A DNA stretch of 34,065 nt from an uncultured Armatimonadota bacterium (lineage in GTDB: Bacteria > Armatimonadota > Fimbriimonadia > Fimbriimonadales > Fimbriimonadaceae): assembly GCA_903927025.1 (NCBI GenBank), contig CAIYLG010000041.1, forward strand, positions 1-34,065. Reading direction: 5' to 3'. The position numbers and the translations under genes were made by a program. Within the stretch, counting starts at the first letter, position 1, and each line of letters begins with the position of its first letter. Positions 25,501-31,634 of this stretch are shown piece by piece. The notes below the pieces were generated by a model that saw only the letters and a program-made list of their open reading frames with translations, did no database searches and had not been told where the DNA came from.

Positions 25501-25975
25501 CGAGCGGCTCTTGCAGAATCCCCGCCAGCATGTCGGTGTAGCAGCTCAGTTGGATGGCGTAATACGGCTTGGGCGATCGGGCGAGCTTGGCATCCCAAAC
25601 CTGATACCGGCCGTCTTCGTTGAGGATAAGGAAGTCGGCGCGTCCGGCAAAGGCCTCATCGTCCAGGTACGGCTGATAGATTGCGGGGACCCGCCGGGCG
25701 AGCGCATCCAGGGTTTGGGTCCGGGCAGCTTCTGGGCTCGCGGGGTCGATGCAGACGAGGTCTGGGAATTCCTGTCGAATCTCCTCCAACACCGTGCGCT
25801 CGTGCTGTTCGCCAAGGGCGATGATCAGCTTCTGATCTTCCGACGCCTCATCCGGCTGAAGGGAGGACGGGTCTTCCAAAAACAGACGATCCATCCAAGA
25901 TGCAAACGGCGACTCCGAGAACCGAATCAGGTCCGATGGAGAGTAAAGAATCCGCCCAGCCGCCATCCGCTTCAT
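22589..25975 (-). CDS. TM0106-type RecB-like nuclease fused to an SF1 helicase
   Basis: 1128 residues from ATG 25975, which has TGGAA 5 nt upstream; the frame opens earlier, with ATGs at 25987 and 25984 and a TTG at 26032. Domains in order: a Cas4/RecB-like nuclease near 20-230 (GRADFLIL, then YQVWDAKLARSPKPY and IQLSCYTDML), a helix-hairpin-helix-like stretch (LTQVAGITSGQIKKLRAAGI), an RNase H-like exonuclease domain from about 320 (DVFFDMEGYP) to 495 (DYNEDDCKST), and a Dna2/Upf1-like SF1 helicase with Walker A QGPPGTGKT near 735, Walker B FLFIDEAG near 848, and late motifs KFQGQE and VAISRAK. A role in DNA repair, processing ends or R-loops, is inferred. It stands alone on its strand. No Cas genes are nearby. 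Confidence 0.9.
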   Translation of the reverse strand: MKRMAAGRILYSPSDLIRFSESPFASWMDRLFLEDPSSLQPDEASEDQKLIIALGEQHERTVLEEIRQEFPDLVCIDPASPEAARTQTLDALARRVPAIYQPYLDDEAFAGRADFLILNEDGRYQVWDAKLARSPKPYYAIQLSCYTDMLAGILQEPLAEKFGIILGTQERVEFRTEDFIYFYRQLRADFLAMQAQFDSALGSRPEPLPSADHGRWDSHAKAYFLETDHLTQVAGITSGQIKKLRAAGIETLAQLANVEGEKVPRMAEESLAKLAAQARLQHATKLKRLEQPDAPPEFEKMADETGKGLFNLPKRCAQDVFFDMEGYPLTPGGLEYLFGVWILDAEPPFLDWWAHDRASEKAAFEGFIDWAYARWKAHPDMHLYHYAAYEVSAVRRLSTRHATRQDEVDDLLRNRVFVDLYQTIRHSLRIGEDSYSIKRVERLYRQKRKTEVATAVDSIIQYSRWIESRQSPSWQESSILQDIRDYNEDDCKSTAELLDWLWSLRSPDDAPPPDADPKPEETREPKEDRVRRAALAEDLRSKGDATAELMGELVNFHVREAKPVYWRMFDRDAATTEELRDDPACIADVTAVGEPVPEKKSFAQTYQFDPDQECKLSGEPTVMFQGLRNWKLSLIGLDAKAGKFQLKATQASLDKNNGGKFPEAGCLIPYEIVGTEPMEGCLEATGLALMAGEMRPCIQALLHRIPAAPMMRLPGETLLEAGKRVATGMTGGCLLVQGPPGTGKTYTAARMITHLVASGKRVGIASNSHKAILNLMRECGRAMKEAGEEIQGVKAGGDAKDPIFDDYPGIKPAANGAASTTYKGGILGGTAWLFALGDMADQLDFLFIDEAGQVSMANAVAMARSTQNLVLLGDQMQLEQPIQGTHPGDSGLSVLQYALKDTKASLPDAPVFHAVVPENLGLFLGESRRMHPAVCEFISESIYEGRLQSAADCALQTLQANAVGKEAGIVFVGVEHDGDVQRSDAEIQAAVGLFEKLDGIPYQDKTGMTQALTLDDFVFISPYNSQVAGLKAALPPGAKVGSVDKFQGQEAPICILSLCSSYGEYGSRGLGFILDRNRINVAISRAKCLAIVVGDPRIAHGPASGLEEMVLINLFCKIRSHGRSADFK

Positions 25976-26225
25976 GGATTCCATCATGCAACATCGGCGC
26001 TGGTTGGGTTCAGAGAACTTGCAGGCGGCCAAATTCGGATTTCATTGAGCAGGAGAATCAAGGATGTTCGCTCAATTCGACGCAGGGTAAGAGCCGTTCA
26101 TTCTCCAGTGCAGATCAAAACTGCTCATTCAGAATTGAGCCATTATCACTGCGTTCCAAACCATTCCGTCACTTAGGAGGACTCATATCTGCAAATCAGT
26201 CCATGTCGTAGCGAAACAACTTTGT

Positions 26226-26939
26226 GTGTCTGTGTCTCTGTTCTCACTTGTATCGCATTCTCATGGCGCGTTGCAACAACACAGCTCGCTCCAACCTGTG
26301 CAGAAATTGAGATACAAAATCACTGTGTTCAACGCGCAGGGGCCGAAATCGACGGTTTTGACGGTAATTGCAGGTAGAGATTGGGGTTACTGCAAAATAG
26401 GAACTAGATTGCTTTGTGAATGGGATATGCGCTTGTCGCGGGTCCTTATGCGCAACAGTCTTGTTCCAACAGAATTTGAAGACGGTTTAAATAGCTTTGT
26501 CATGACATCAAATCCGCCGCCAGTGAAAACAATCGTCTGTGATCAGTTGCTGATTACAGCTGAATCCCTCGGGAGCAACAAAGCAAGCGGTATTGCTGTT
26601 CGAGAAGCCGTATGCCAAAGATTTTCCACTGCCCGAAGCCCGCTTAAGGTTCCTGTTATGGTACGTGAGATGAAGGTTAAAAGGTTGTCACCCTCCGGAA
26701 ACCGCAATTCTCCATTCAGGCAGCTTGATCTGGAAATTGCTGGTGAATCAGATGTGCTTTTCGCCTCGATAAGCCAGGTGGACGAAAGGGGTCTGAAGTA
26801 CTCACCAAAGATCCACTTGGACAGTTCGATCAAAATCGATGTCGAATACTCAGAGGCTGCGATGACCATGCTAGGCTTCAAAGGCGGAAAGGTCATCGAG
26901 CAAATGACAAACTCAGAAACATCATCGAATTCAAAATAG
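26226..26939 (+). CDS. Hypothetical protein
   Basis: 237 residues from a GTG at 26226; I do not recognise the family. The N-terminus (VSLFSLVSHSHGALQQ) could be a weak secretion signal, and the body is mixed alpha/beta with several beta-like stretches (KLRYKITVFNAQG, KIHLDSSIKIDVEYSE). A perfect Shine-Dalgarno (TTAGGAGG, 26173-26180) lies upstream, but no ATG, GTG or TTG in this frame follows at a normal distance; the ATG at 26203 is in another frame and stops after two codons. The true start is therefore uncertain, and a frameshift or a rare start codon is possible. Base composition is less GC-rich than in the neighbours, so recent acquisition is plausible. Confidence 0.55.
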   Translation: MSVSLFSLVSHSHGALQQHSSLQPVQKLRYKITVFNAQGPKSTVLTVIAGRDWGYCKIGTRLLCEWDMRLSRVLMRNSLVPTEFEDGLNSFVMTSNPPPVKTIVCDQLLITAESLGSNKASGIAVREAVCQRFSTARSPLKVPVMVREMKVKRLSPSGNRNSPFRQLDLEIAGESDVLFASISQVDERGLKYSPKIHLDSSIKIDVEYSEAAMTMLGFKGGKVIEQMTNSETSSNSK

Positions 26940-27402
26940 TTGACCTATATCACAATCGCCAAAATGCCGACTGGTGCTAAAGCAGATAGGTGAGGTGCCT
27001 AAAGAACGTAGCAACGGACTCTACGGCCCAAGAATCTACTGCCGGCGCCGTTGACGAGGCAACAAGATCCATTACAGACCTGCGAGCGAAGAGAAGGTTG
27101 ATCGATTATGCAGGCCAGTTCGATATGACCGCTCGCCAGAGTCGATGTGCTCGTGCTGGACGACTGGGGTGTTGCAATAGCAGCTGATATTATAGTAGCG
27201 ATAGCAACAGTGATGGGTTTGATTCTAAGCGGTTGGTGGGGCGCTTGCTATTTCTTTGTTCCCAAGAATCCCACGTGGATCTCTCTAACTGGAAATCTGA
27301 TTCTTAATATTAGTGGCGTCGGGCCTCCATTTTATTCAGATTTGATTCAAGGGTGTTGCTGATGTTGTTGGCAGCTAGTGCATTTAATGAGGGCTGGAAG
27401 AT
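26940..27402. other. Gene-poor, AT-richer stretch
   Basis: No convincing gene is seen. A 71-codon frame from GTG 27147 contains a hydrophobic segment (IIVAIATVMGLILSGWWGA) and could be a remnant membrane protein, but it has no ribosome-binding site and unusual composition. No repeats or RNA structures were recognised. Confidence 0.4.
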
Positions 27403-27609
27403 ATGAGAAATCGAAAGCTAACAAGGCGCGTCAAATATTACATCTTCCTCTGGGTTTTGTATCTGCCGTTGGGTCTGCAGGGGCTTGCCTATTTTGGGTC
27501 GGATTCGGCAGTCCCAATTGTTCATAAGTTTGCACCTTTGATGATAGCGATGGGATTGCTTCAACCGCTGTTATTCTTAATGGGCTTCCTTATTAGCAAT
27601 GAGCGTTAG
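27403..27609 (+). CDS. Small two-helix membrane protein, hypothetical
   Basis: 68 residues: a basic N-terminus (MRNRKLTRRVKYY), a hydrophobic helix (IFLWVLYLPLGLQGLAYFG), a short loop and a second helix (PLMIAMGLLQPLLFLMGFLI). The ATG is preceded by GGAAG at short spacing. Length and topology resemble many orphan small membrane proteins, and no family can be named. It stands in a gene-poor island. It could be a remnant of a larger gene. Confidence 0.45.
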   Translation: MRNRKLTRRVKYYIFLWVLYLPLGLQGLAYFGSDSAVPIVHKFAPLMIAMGLLQPLLFLMGFLISNER

Positions 27610-28173
27610 GCAGTTAGCGGGCTTCGGCATACCGTTACCCGGTCAAGCGGTAGTTGCAAGTGTAGCCGCAGTTACATGAGCGTGTCACAATGGGCTCAAC
27701 AAACCGACTGATTCTAAGATGTTATGCCGGTCGAATTGTGAAAATGCGGGTACCTGGTGCAAATATGGTATGACTTGGAATTGAGGTGTGAATCTGCATA
27801 ACCCTAGTCGGGTACTGCGGCACAGATTCTTTCCTGCGAAGATCAGAACCACTAAGATCGATGGGCGGGTCATCATCGTAAAATAGGCCAGCACCACGAA
27901 AAGTAGCCTTAATCTGACGCGGATGCCGTTATCACCTGTGTTCGTTCGTTCTGATCGTTCCGTAAGGCTCGTCTTTTCGAATTTCCAGCAACGACCCTCA
28001 ACAGATCCTCACACGGTTGCGGAACCGTTATGTTTCCTATTCCCCGCGCAATTTTAGGGTTGCATTCCCGCCTATCTGTGGGATGTGCAGAGCCTCAGGC
28101 ATTGGGTTGGCACGAGTGTAACTATCTCCGAGACGATCAGCTTGGATTCGGTGAGGTGCCGCTCGGCTAAACT
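27610..28173. other. Intergenic region without recognised features
   Basis: About 560 bp of mixed composition. A 70-codon minus-strand frame (27685-27897) has no support. Just before the reductase gene there is TAAACT (28168-28173), a possible -10 element. Confidence 0.4.
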
Positions 28174-28185
28174 TTGTTCACCACC

Positions 28186-29103
28186 ATGAAAAAGCTGAAC
28201 ATCGGTACGTCGGGTCTGGAAGTTTCTGAGGTTTCTCTGGGATGCATGCGCATCGGGGGGATGGAGGATGCGGCGCTGGACAAGCTGATCTCCACCTCGA
28301 TGGATTTGGGGATCGACTTTTATGACCATGCCGACATCTACGGCGGCGGGAAGTGCGAGGAAGTGTTTGCGAAGTCGGTCAAGCGTCTTGGAATCGACCG
28401 ATCCAAGCTGATTCTTCAGAGCAAGTGCGGCATTCGCAAGGGGTTCTTTGACTTTAGCAAGAAACACATCCTGGATTCGGCCGACCGAATCCTGCAGCGG
28501 CTGGATACCGACTACCTGGACATCCTGCTGCTCCACCGGCCAGACACCCTGATCGAGCCGGAAGAGGTCGCGGAGGCGTTCAATATCCTTCACGATGCCG
28601 GCAAGGTGCGCAACTTTGGGGTGAGCAACTTCAACCCGGGCCAGGTGGAGCTGCTTCAGGCAAGCCTGCCGATGAAGCTGCACGTGAACCAGCTCCAGTT
28701 CAGCATCACCAACACCGGCATGATCGACCGCGGGCTCACCGTGAACATGGCCCACGAAAACAGCGTGGACCGAGACGGGGGCATACTGGACTACTGTCGG
28801 CTGAAGAAGATCACGATTCAGGCATGGTCGCCGTTCCAGTACGGATTCTTTGAGGGCGTATTCATCGATAGCCCCAAGTTCCCCGAGCTCAACAAGGTTC
28901 TGGACGAGCAGTGCGCCAAGTACGGCGTCACCAAGACCGGCATGGCGATTGCATGGATCCAGCGGCACCCCGCCAAAATCCAGTCCGTCCTGGGCACCAC
29001 CAGTCCGGATCGCGTCACCCAAGTCGCCGAGGCATGCAAGATCGAGCTCTCAAGGCCCGATTGGTACGAGATTTACCGCGCCGCGGGCAATATTCTTCCG
29101 TAG
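28186..29103 (+). CDS. Aldo/keto reductase (YdhF-like)
   Basis: 305 residues from ATG 28186; a TTG at 28174 is possible but less likely. The catalytic tetrad is visible: Asp47 and Tyr52 in DFYDHADIYGGG, Lys80 in LQSKCGI, and His117 in LDILLLHRPD. The phosphate-binding end of the cofactor site is GTTSPDRV near the C-terminus, and the family opening is LNIGTSGLEVSEVSLGCMRI. It should be a cytosolic NAD(P)H-dependent reductase of carbonyl compounds on a TIM barrel. Neighbours give no hint of the substrate. It appears monocistronic. Confidence 0.95.
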   Translation: MKKLNIGTSGLEVSEVSLGCMRIGGMEDAALDKLISTSMDLGIDFYDHADIYGGGKCEEVFAKSVKRLGIDRSKLILQSKCGIRKGFFDFSKKHILDSADRILQRLDTDYLDILLLHRPDTLIEPEEVAEAFNILHDAGKVRNFGVSNFNPGQVELLQASLPMKLHVNQLQFSITNTGMIDRGLTVNMAHENSVDRDGGILDYCRLKKITIQAWSPFQYGFFEGVFIDSPKFPELNKVLDEQCAKYGVTKTGMAIAWIQRHPAKIQSVLGTTSPDRVTQVAEACKIELSRPDWYEIYRAAGNILP

Positions 29104-29113
29104 GGCGGGGTTG

Positions 29114-29229
29114 AAATTCCCCTCCCGCGGAGGGGTGCCCGAAGGGCGGGGGGGGTGGTTTCTGTGGGCCGAACTGGCGCAACCACCCCGTCCAGCTTCG
29201 CTGTCCACCCCTCCGTGGGAGGGGAATTT
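29114..29229. repeat. Fold-back inverted repeat after the reductase gene
   Basis: The left arm at 29114-29137 and the right arm at 29206-29229 are 24 bp each with a single mismatch (AAATTCCCCTCCC... facing ...GGGAGGGGAATTT). An inner pair GGGGGTGGTT/AACCACCCC (29151-29160 and 29181-29189) gives a long, interrupted hairpin of about 116 bp. It begins 10 bp after the reductase stop codon. It may act as a terminator or be a MITE-like insertion; no target duplication is obvious. The 29230-29417 stretch has no recognised feature. Confidence 0.85.
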
Positions 29230-29417
29230 GGCCCGGGGAATTTCTGGGCTGGGTGATATCGGTGGCACCCTGGAATACAAGAACTACAAGCCAACATAGA
29301 CCCAAACCGCGTACTTCATCCCCAATACACGCAATTTTACTTCGGAAACTCAGAATGTTGTCGTATCCTCAGTGAGACTCTGATGTGAGGAGTCTTCTTG
29401 CCTGCAGGTGATCAAAG

Positions 29418-30164
29418 GTGACCCTAGCTGTTGTGTATTCAAATTTCTGCGGAATGGTGGTCAGCGAGACGCGCAACGGTGTCGAAAGCGACTACGTTTG
29501 CGATGCCCAGGGTTCGACGATTGGGCTCCTGGATGCAAGCGGCGCTATGACAGACCGGTGGGAATATTGGCCCTATGGTGAAGTGATCACTCACACCGGC
29601 TCAAGTGTCACTCCGCTAACATTCCTCGGGGTCATTGGATATTTTCGAGATGTGTTGGGGAAGCTGCAGTACGTCAGAGCGCGACACCTGCGGACAGATT
29701 TGGCAAGGTGGCTCACGGTAGACCCGCTTTGGCCAATCCAGCTGGCTTATGGGTACGCAAGGAGTTCGCCAGCAACTAGGACAGATCCGTCGGGTCGGAA
29801 CCCGGTCTGCCTTGGTGCCTGCGCAGGGTGCGCTTCTTGTGCGATTGATCTCTTAATTGTTTGTCCTCCAGGAATGGATAACTGGGCTCAGTGCGCGTCG
29901 GACGTCCTCAGTAACTTACCGTCCTGGTTACAGTGGCTCTGCGGGGGTGCGTGCGCGGGCTGTGCGGCCTGCTTAGCGGTTGTGGCTGCAAAGGCAGTGA
30001 TCCCTCCGCCAGTTGTTACCATAGGGCCGATCTTGGCTGGAAATCAAGTAATTTGCACGCTCTACGCTAACTCGTACTGCCGCTTTCTGATCGACCTGCC
30101 ACCGCTGTATTACGACTGCATTGCCGAAGCGATTCCAGCATGTATGCTTGCCCTGTCGCCTTAG
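29418..30164 (+). CDS. Orphan RHS-repeat core tip with Cys-rich C-terminal tail (fragment)
   Basis: 248 residues from a GTG at 29418. Residues about 13-120 are the RHS-associated core: DYVCDAQGSTIGLLDASGA, WEYWPYGEV, YVRARHLRTDLARWLTVDPL and ARSSPATRTDPSGRNP. After the DPSGRNP junction comes a variable tail of about 125 residues, hydrophobic and Cys-rich, with the doublet CLGACAGCASC and CGGACAGCAACL. Full RHS proteins exceed 1000 residues, and the long repeat shell is missing here, so this is either a decayed fragment or an orphan tip cassette that could be recombined into a complete RHS gene. The tail occupies the position of a polymorphic toxin, but I recognise no toxin fold. It is followed 22 bp later by an unknown gene. 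Confidence 0.8.
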   Translation: MTLAVVYSNFCGMVVSETRNGVESDYVCDAQGSTIGLLDASGAMTDRWEYWPYGEVITHTGSSVTPLTFLGVIGYFRDVLGKLQYVRARHLRTDLARWLTVDPLWPIQLAYGYARSSPATRTDPSGRNPVCLGACAGCASCAIDLLIVCPPGMDNWAQCASDVLSNLPSWLQWLCGGACAGCAACLAVVAAKAVIPPPVVTIGPILAGNQVICTLYANSYCRFLIDLPPLYYDCIAEAIPACMLALSP

Positions 30165-30186
30165 GAAAAGGCCCCAAAAGGTCCAG

Positions 30187-30813
30187 ATGGTAAATCAGTC
30201 CATTCCAGAGATATTGGCGCTGTACGATCGCGGCGCCTACGATGATGCAGCGGCTAGATTTGAGTCTTTGGCGACACTGGAGGCTCTGCCCTATAAGGTG
30301 CTGCTACCAGTGCAGACCTTGGGTGCCTTGCTGAGGCAATTCTTGGAGATGTCTCATCGTGGCGAAGCTCCCACACCTGCATTTGAAATCTGCGCCATCG
30401 ACCTTGAAATTGGGATCGGGAAATACGGCGAGGCACTGGCAAGAAGCTCGGGGCTGATTCGGGAAGCTAGCCTAACGCGGAGCAACCTGCACCAGCTTAT
30501 GATCTCCCTTTGCAATCTCTATGAATTTAGCGGATGCCCCGTGGAATCGTCCCTGTTCGCGACGAAGATTCTTCAGCGCTTAACGCAAGAAGCAAACCAG
30601 ACTCTCTCCCTGCATCCCACTTATCAGAAGTACATCTTTGCATGTGAGCATGCGCTTGGTCAGAAGGACTGTGACCCTGTTTGGATTGAGCTAAGCGAGC
30701 ACTATCTCTCGCAGCAACAGTTCCCTAACCCAATTGCAGACGAACTCTGTCGACTGCTGATTCTTCGTGGCCGTGATCCCGTGCCGGCGTACCTACAAGA
30801 TCTTAGGTCGTAA
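30187..30813 (+). CDS. Unknown all-alpha protein following the RHS tip, possible immunity protein
   Basis: 208 residues from ATG 30187, which has AAAGG 6 nt upstream; the frame also opens at a TTG at 30121. The sequence is strongly helical with a TPR-like start (ILALYDRGAYDDAAARFESL) and further helix pairs (KYGEALARSSGLIREASLT, LHPTYQKYIFACEHALGQ). No signal peptide or membrane segment is seen, so it is cytoplasmic. Its place directly after an RHS tip with a variable tail is where the cognate immunity protein normally sits, which is the only basis for that idea. It could equally be a scaffold protein of unrelated function. Confidence 0.65.
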   Translation: MVNQSIPEILALYDRGAYDDAAARFESLATLEALPYKVLLPVQTLGALLRQFLEMSHRGEAPTPAFEICAIDLEIGIGKYGEALARSSGLIREASLTRSNLHQLMISLCNLYEFSGCPVESSLFATKILQRLTQEANQTLSLHPTYQKYIFACEHALGQKDCDPVWIELSEHYLSQQQFPNPIADELCRLLILRGRDPVPAYLQDLRS

Positions 30814-30883
30814 TCCATTCCTTCTCTCGGAAATGAGCGTGATGCGCATCGCATCGGGAATGCTGGATTCATCCGGCCTGCCG

Positions 30884-30946
30884 CGTGATGCTTTAGCGCA
30901 CGGCCCAAGGCCTTGGAATTGCCGAGGTATTTCTCGCGGGCTGAAG
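30884..30946. repeat. Intergenic repeat family C, copy 2
   Basis: CGTGATGCTTTAGCGCACGG through ATTTCTCGCGGGCTGAAG, matching 22491-22554. It lies between the unknown helical gene and the antitoxin gene. Confidence 0.7.
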
Positions 30947-30985
30947 ACGGCGCTCCAATTTCACCCGCAACCGCACGAGTTCGTG

Positions 30986-30991
30986 TACACT
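30986..30991 (+). promoter_or_regulatory. Putative leaderless -10 element of the antitoxin gene
   Basis: TACACT is 6 nt before GTG 30998, with no Shine-Dalgarno sequence, repeating the spacing seen at 5049-5061 and 20920-20932. Confidence 0.4.
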
Positions 30992-30997
30992 ACATTC

Positions 30998-31228
30998 GTG
31001 AAGAATGTCACGATTTCGCTTCCGGATGGGGTTTTGGAGAAGCTTCGGGATCGGGCAGCGGCGGAGAAGAAGTCTTTGAATCAGTGGCTGCGGGAGCTGC
31101 TCAGCAAGGAGACTGAGGAGGACGACGGCTGGTCTCGGACTCTGCTGGAGCTGTCCGACGAGATTTCTGCCAACCAGGGTCCAAGGGTCTGGAATCGTGA
31201 GGATGCGTATGCCGACCGTCTTCGTTGA
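30998..31228 (+). CDS. Ribbon-helix-helix antitoxin
   Basis: 76 residues from GTG 30998. The N-terminal KNVTISLPDGVLEKLRDRAA is the beta strand and first helix of a CopG/Arc-type ribbon-helix-helix DNA-binding domain, followed by SLNQWLRELLSKE. The C-terminal part (DDGWSRTLLELSDEI, VWNREDAYADRLR) is the toxin-wrapping tail usual in VapB-like antitoxins. It overlaps the PIN toxin gene by 20 bp, the standard order for such modules, and probably represses its own promoter. The GTG start is fixed by the motif beginning right after it. Confidence 0.88.
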   Translation: MKNVTISLPDGVLEKLRDRAAAEKKSLNQWLRELLSKETEEDDGWSRTLLELSDEISANQGPRVWNREDAYADRLR

Positions 31229-31613
31229 TACCAACATCTTTCTTTACTGCTTCGACCTCTCGGCACCGGCGAAACGCGATATTGCTTTGGCGAGAATCTC
31301 GGCGTTGGAAGAGTCCCTGGTCACCTCCACCCAGGTGTTGCAGGAGTTCTATTGGAATGCGACCAAGAAGCTTGGGATGACGCCGGCGGAGGCAAGACGA
31401 GCCGTCGAGCACTTGTCTAAGCGCAAGATAGTCCAGGTTGGGGCACCCCTCGTCTTGAGCGCGATCGACACCTCGGAGCGGTACCGGATCACCTTTTGGG
31501 GTGCGCTGATTGTTGAGGCAGCTGCGCTCGCGAAGGCAGATGTCCTCCTCTCGGAGGACCTTAACCCTGGTCAAGTGATACGGGGGATGAAGGTAGATAA
31601 TCCGTTTTCGTAG
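31209..31613 (+). CDS. PIN-domain toxin (VapC-like), one catalytic Asp apparently missing
   Basis: 134 residues from ATG 31209, with GTGAGG 6 nt upstream; ATG 31203 and GTG 31197 are alternatives. The PIN acidic residues visible are Asp7 (VFVDTNIFLY), Glu46 (VLQEFYW), and Glu116/Asp117 in LLSEDLNPGQ. The usual third acidic residue, in the family's WDALI motif, is Gly98 here (FWGALIVEAA, codon GGT). Such toxins are Mg-dependent ribonucleases that cut tRNA or other RNAs, and the loss predicts a weak or inactive enzyme unless Glu103 substitutes. It is co-translated with the overlapping antitoxin gene. Confidence 0.88.
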   Translation: MPTVFVDTNIFLYCFDLSAPAKRDIALARISALEESLVTSTQVLQEFYWNATKKLGMTPAEARRAVEHLSKRKIVQVGAPLVLSAIDTSERYRITFWGALIVEAAALAKADVLLSEDLNPGQVIRGMKVDNPFS

Positions 31614-31634
31614 AGGGTGGTCTTTGCGGCGCGG

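Noticed and set aside
22589-25975. Cas4-like nuclease domain as a sign of a CRISPR or defence system
   Set aside because: The fusion with RNase H-like and SF1 helicase domains is the known TM0106-type architecture, and no defence genes or repeats of CRISPR type lie nearby.
27685-27897. 70-codon minus-strand frame in the gene-poor region
   Set aside because: No ribosome-binding site, no motif and atypical composition; such a length is expected by chance.
28072-29022. Long minus-strand reading frame (316 codons) opposite the aldo/keto reductase
   Set aside because: It is a shadow of a gene with a full catalytic tetrad and shows no domain of its own. Similar antisense frames at 2139-3005, 18809-19561 and 23048-24082 were rejected for the same reason.
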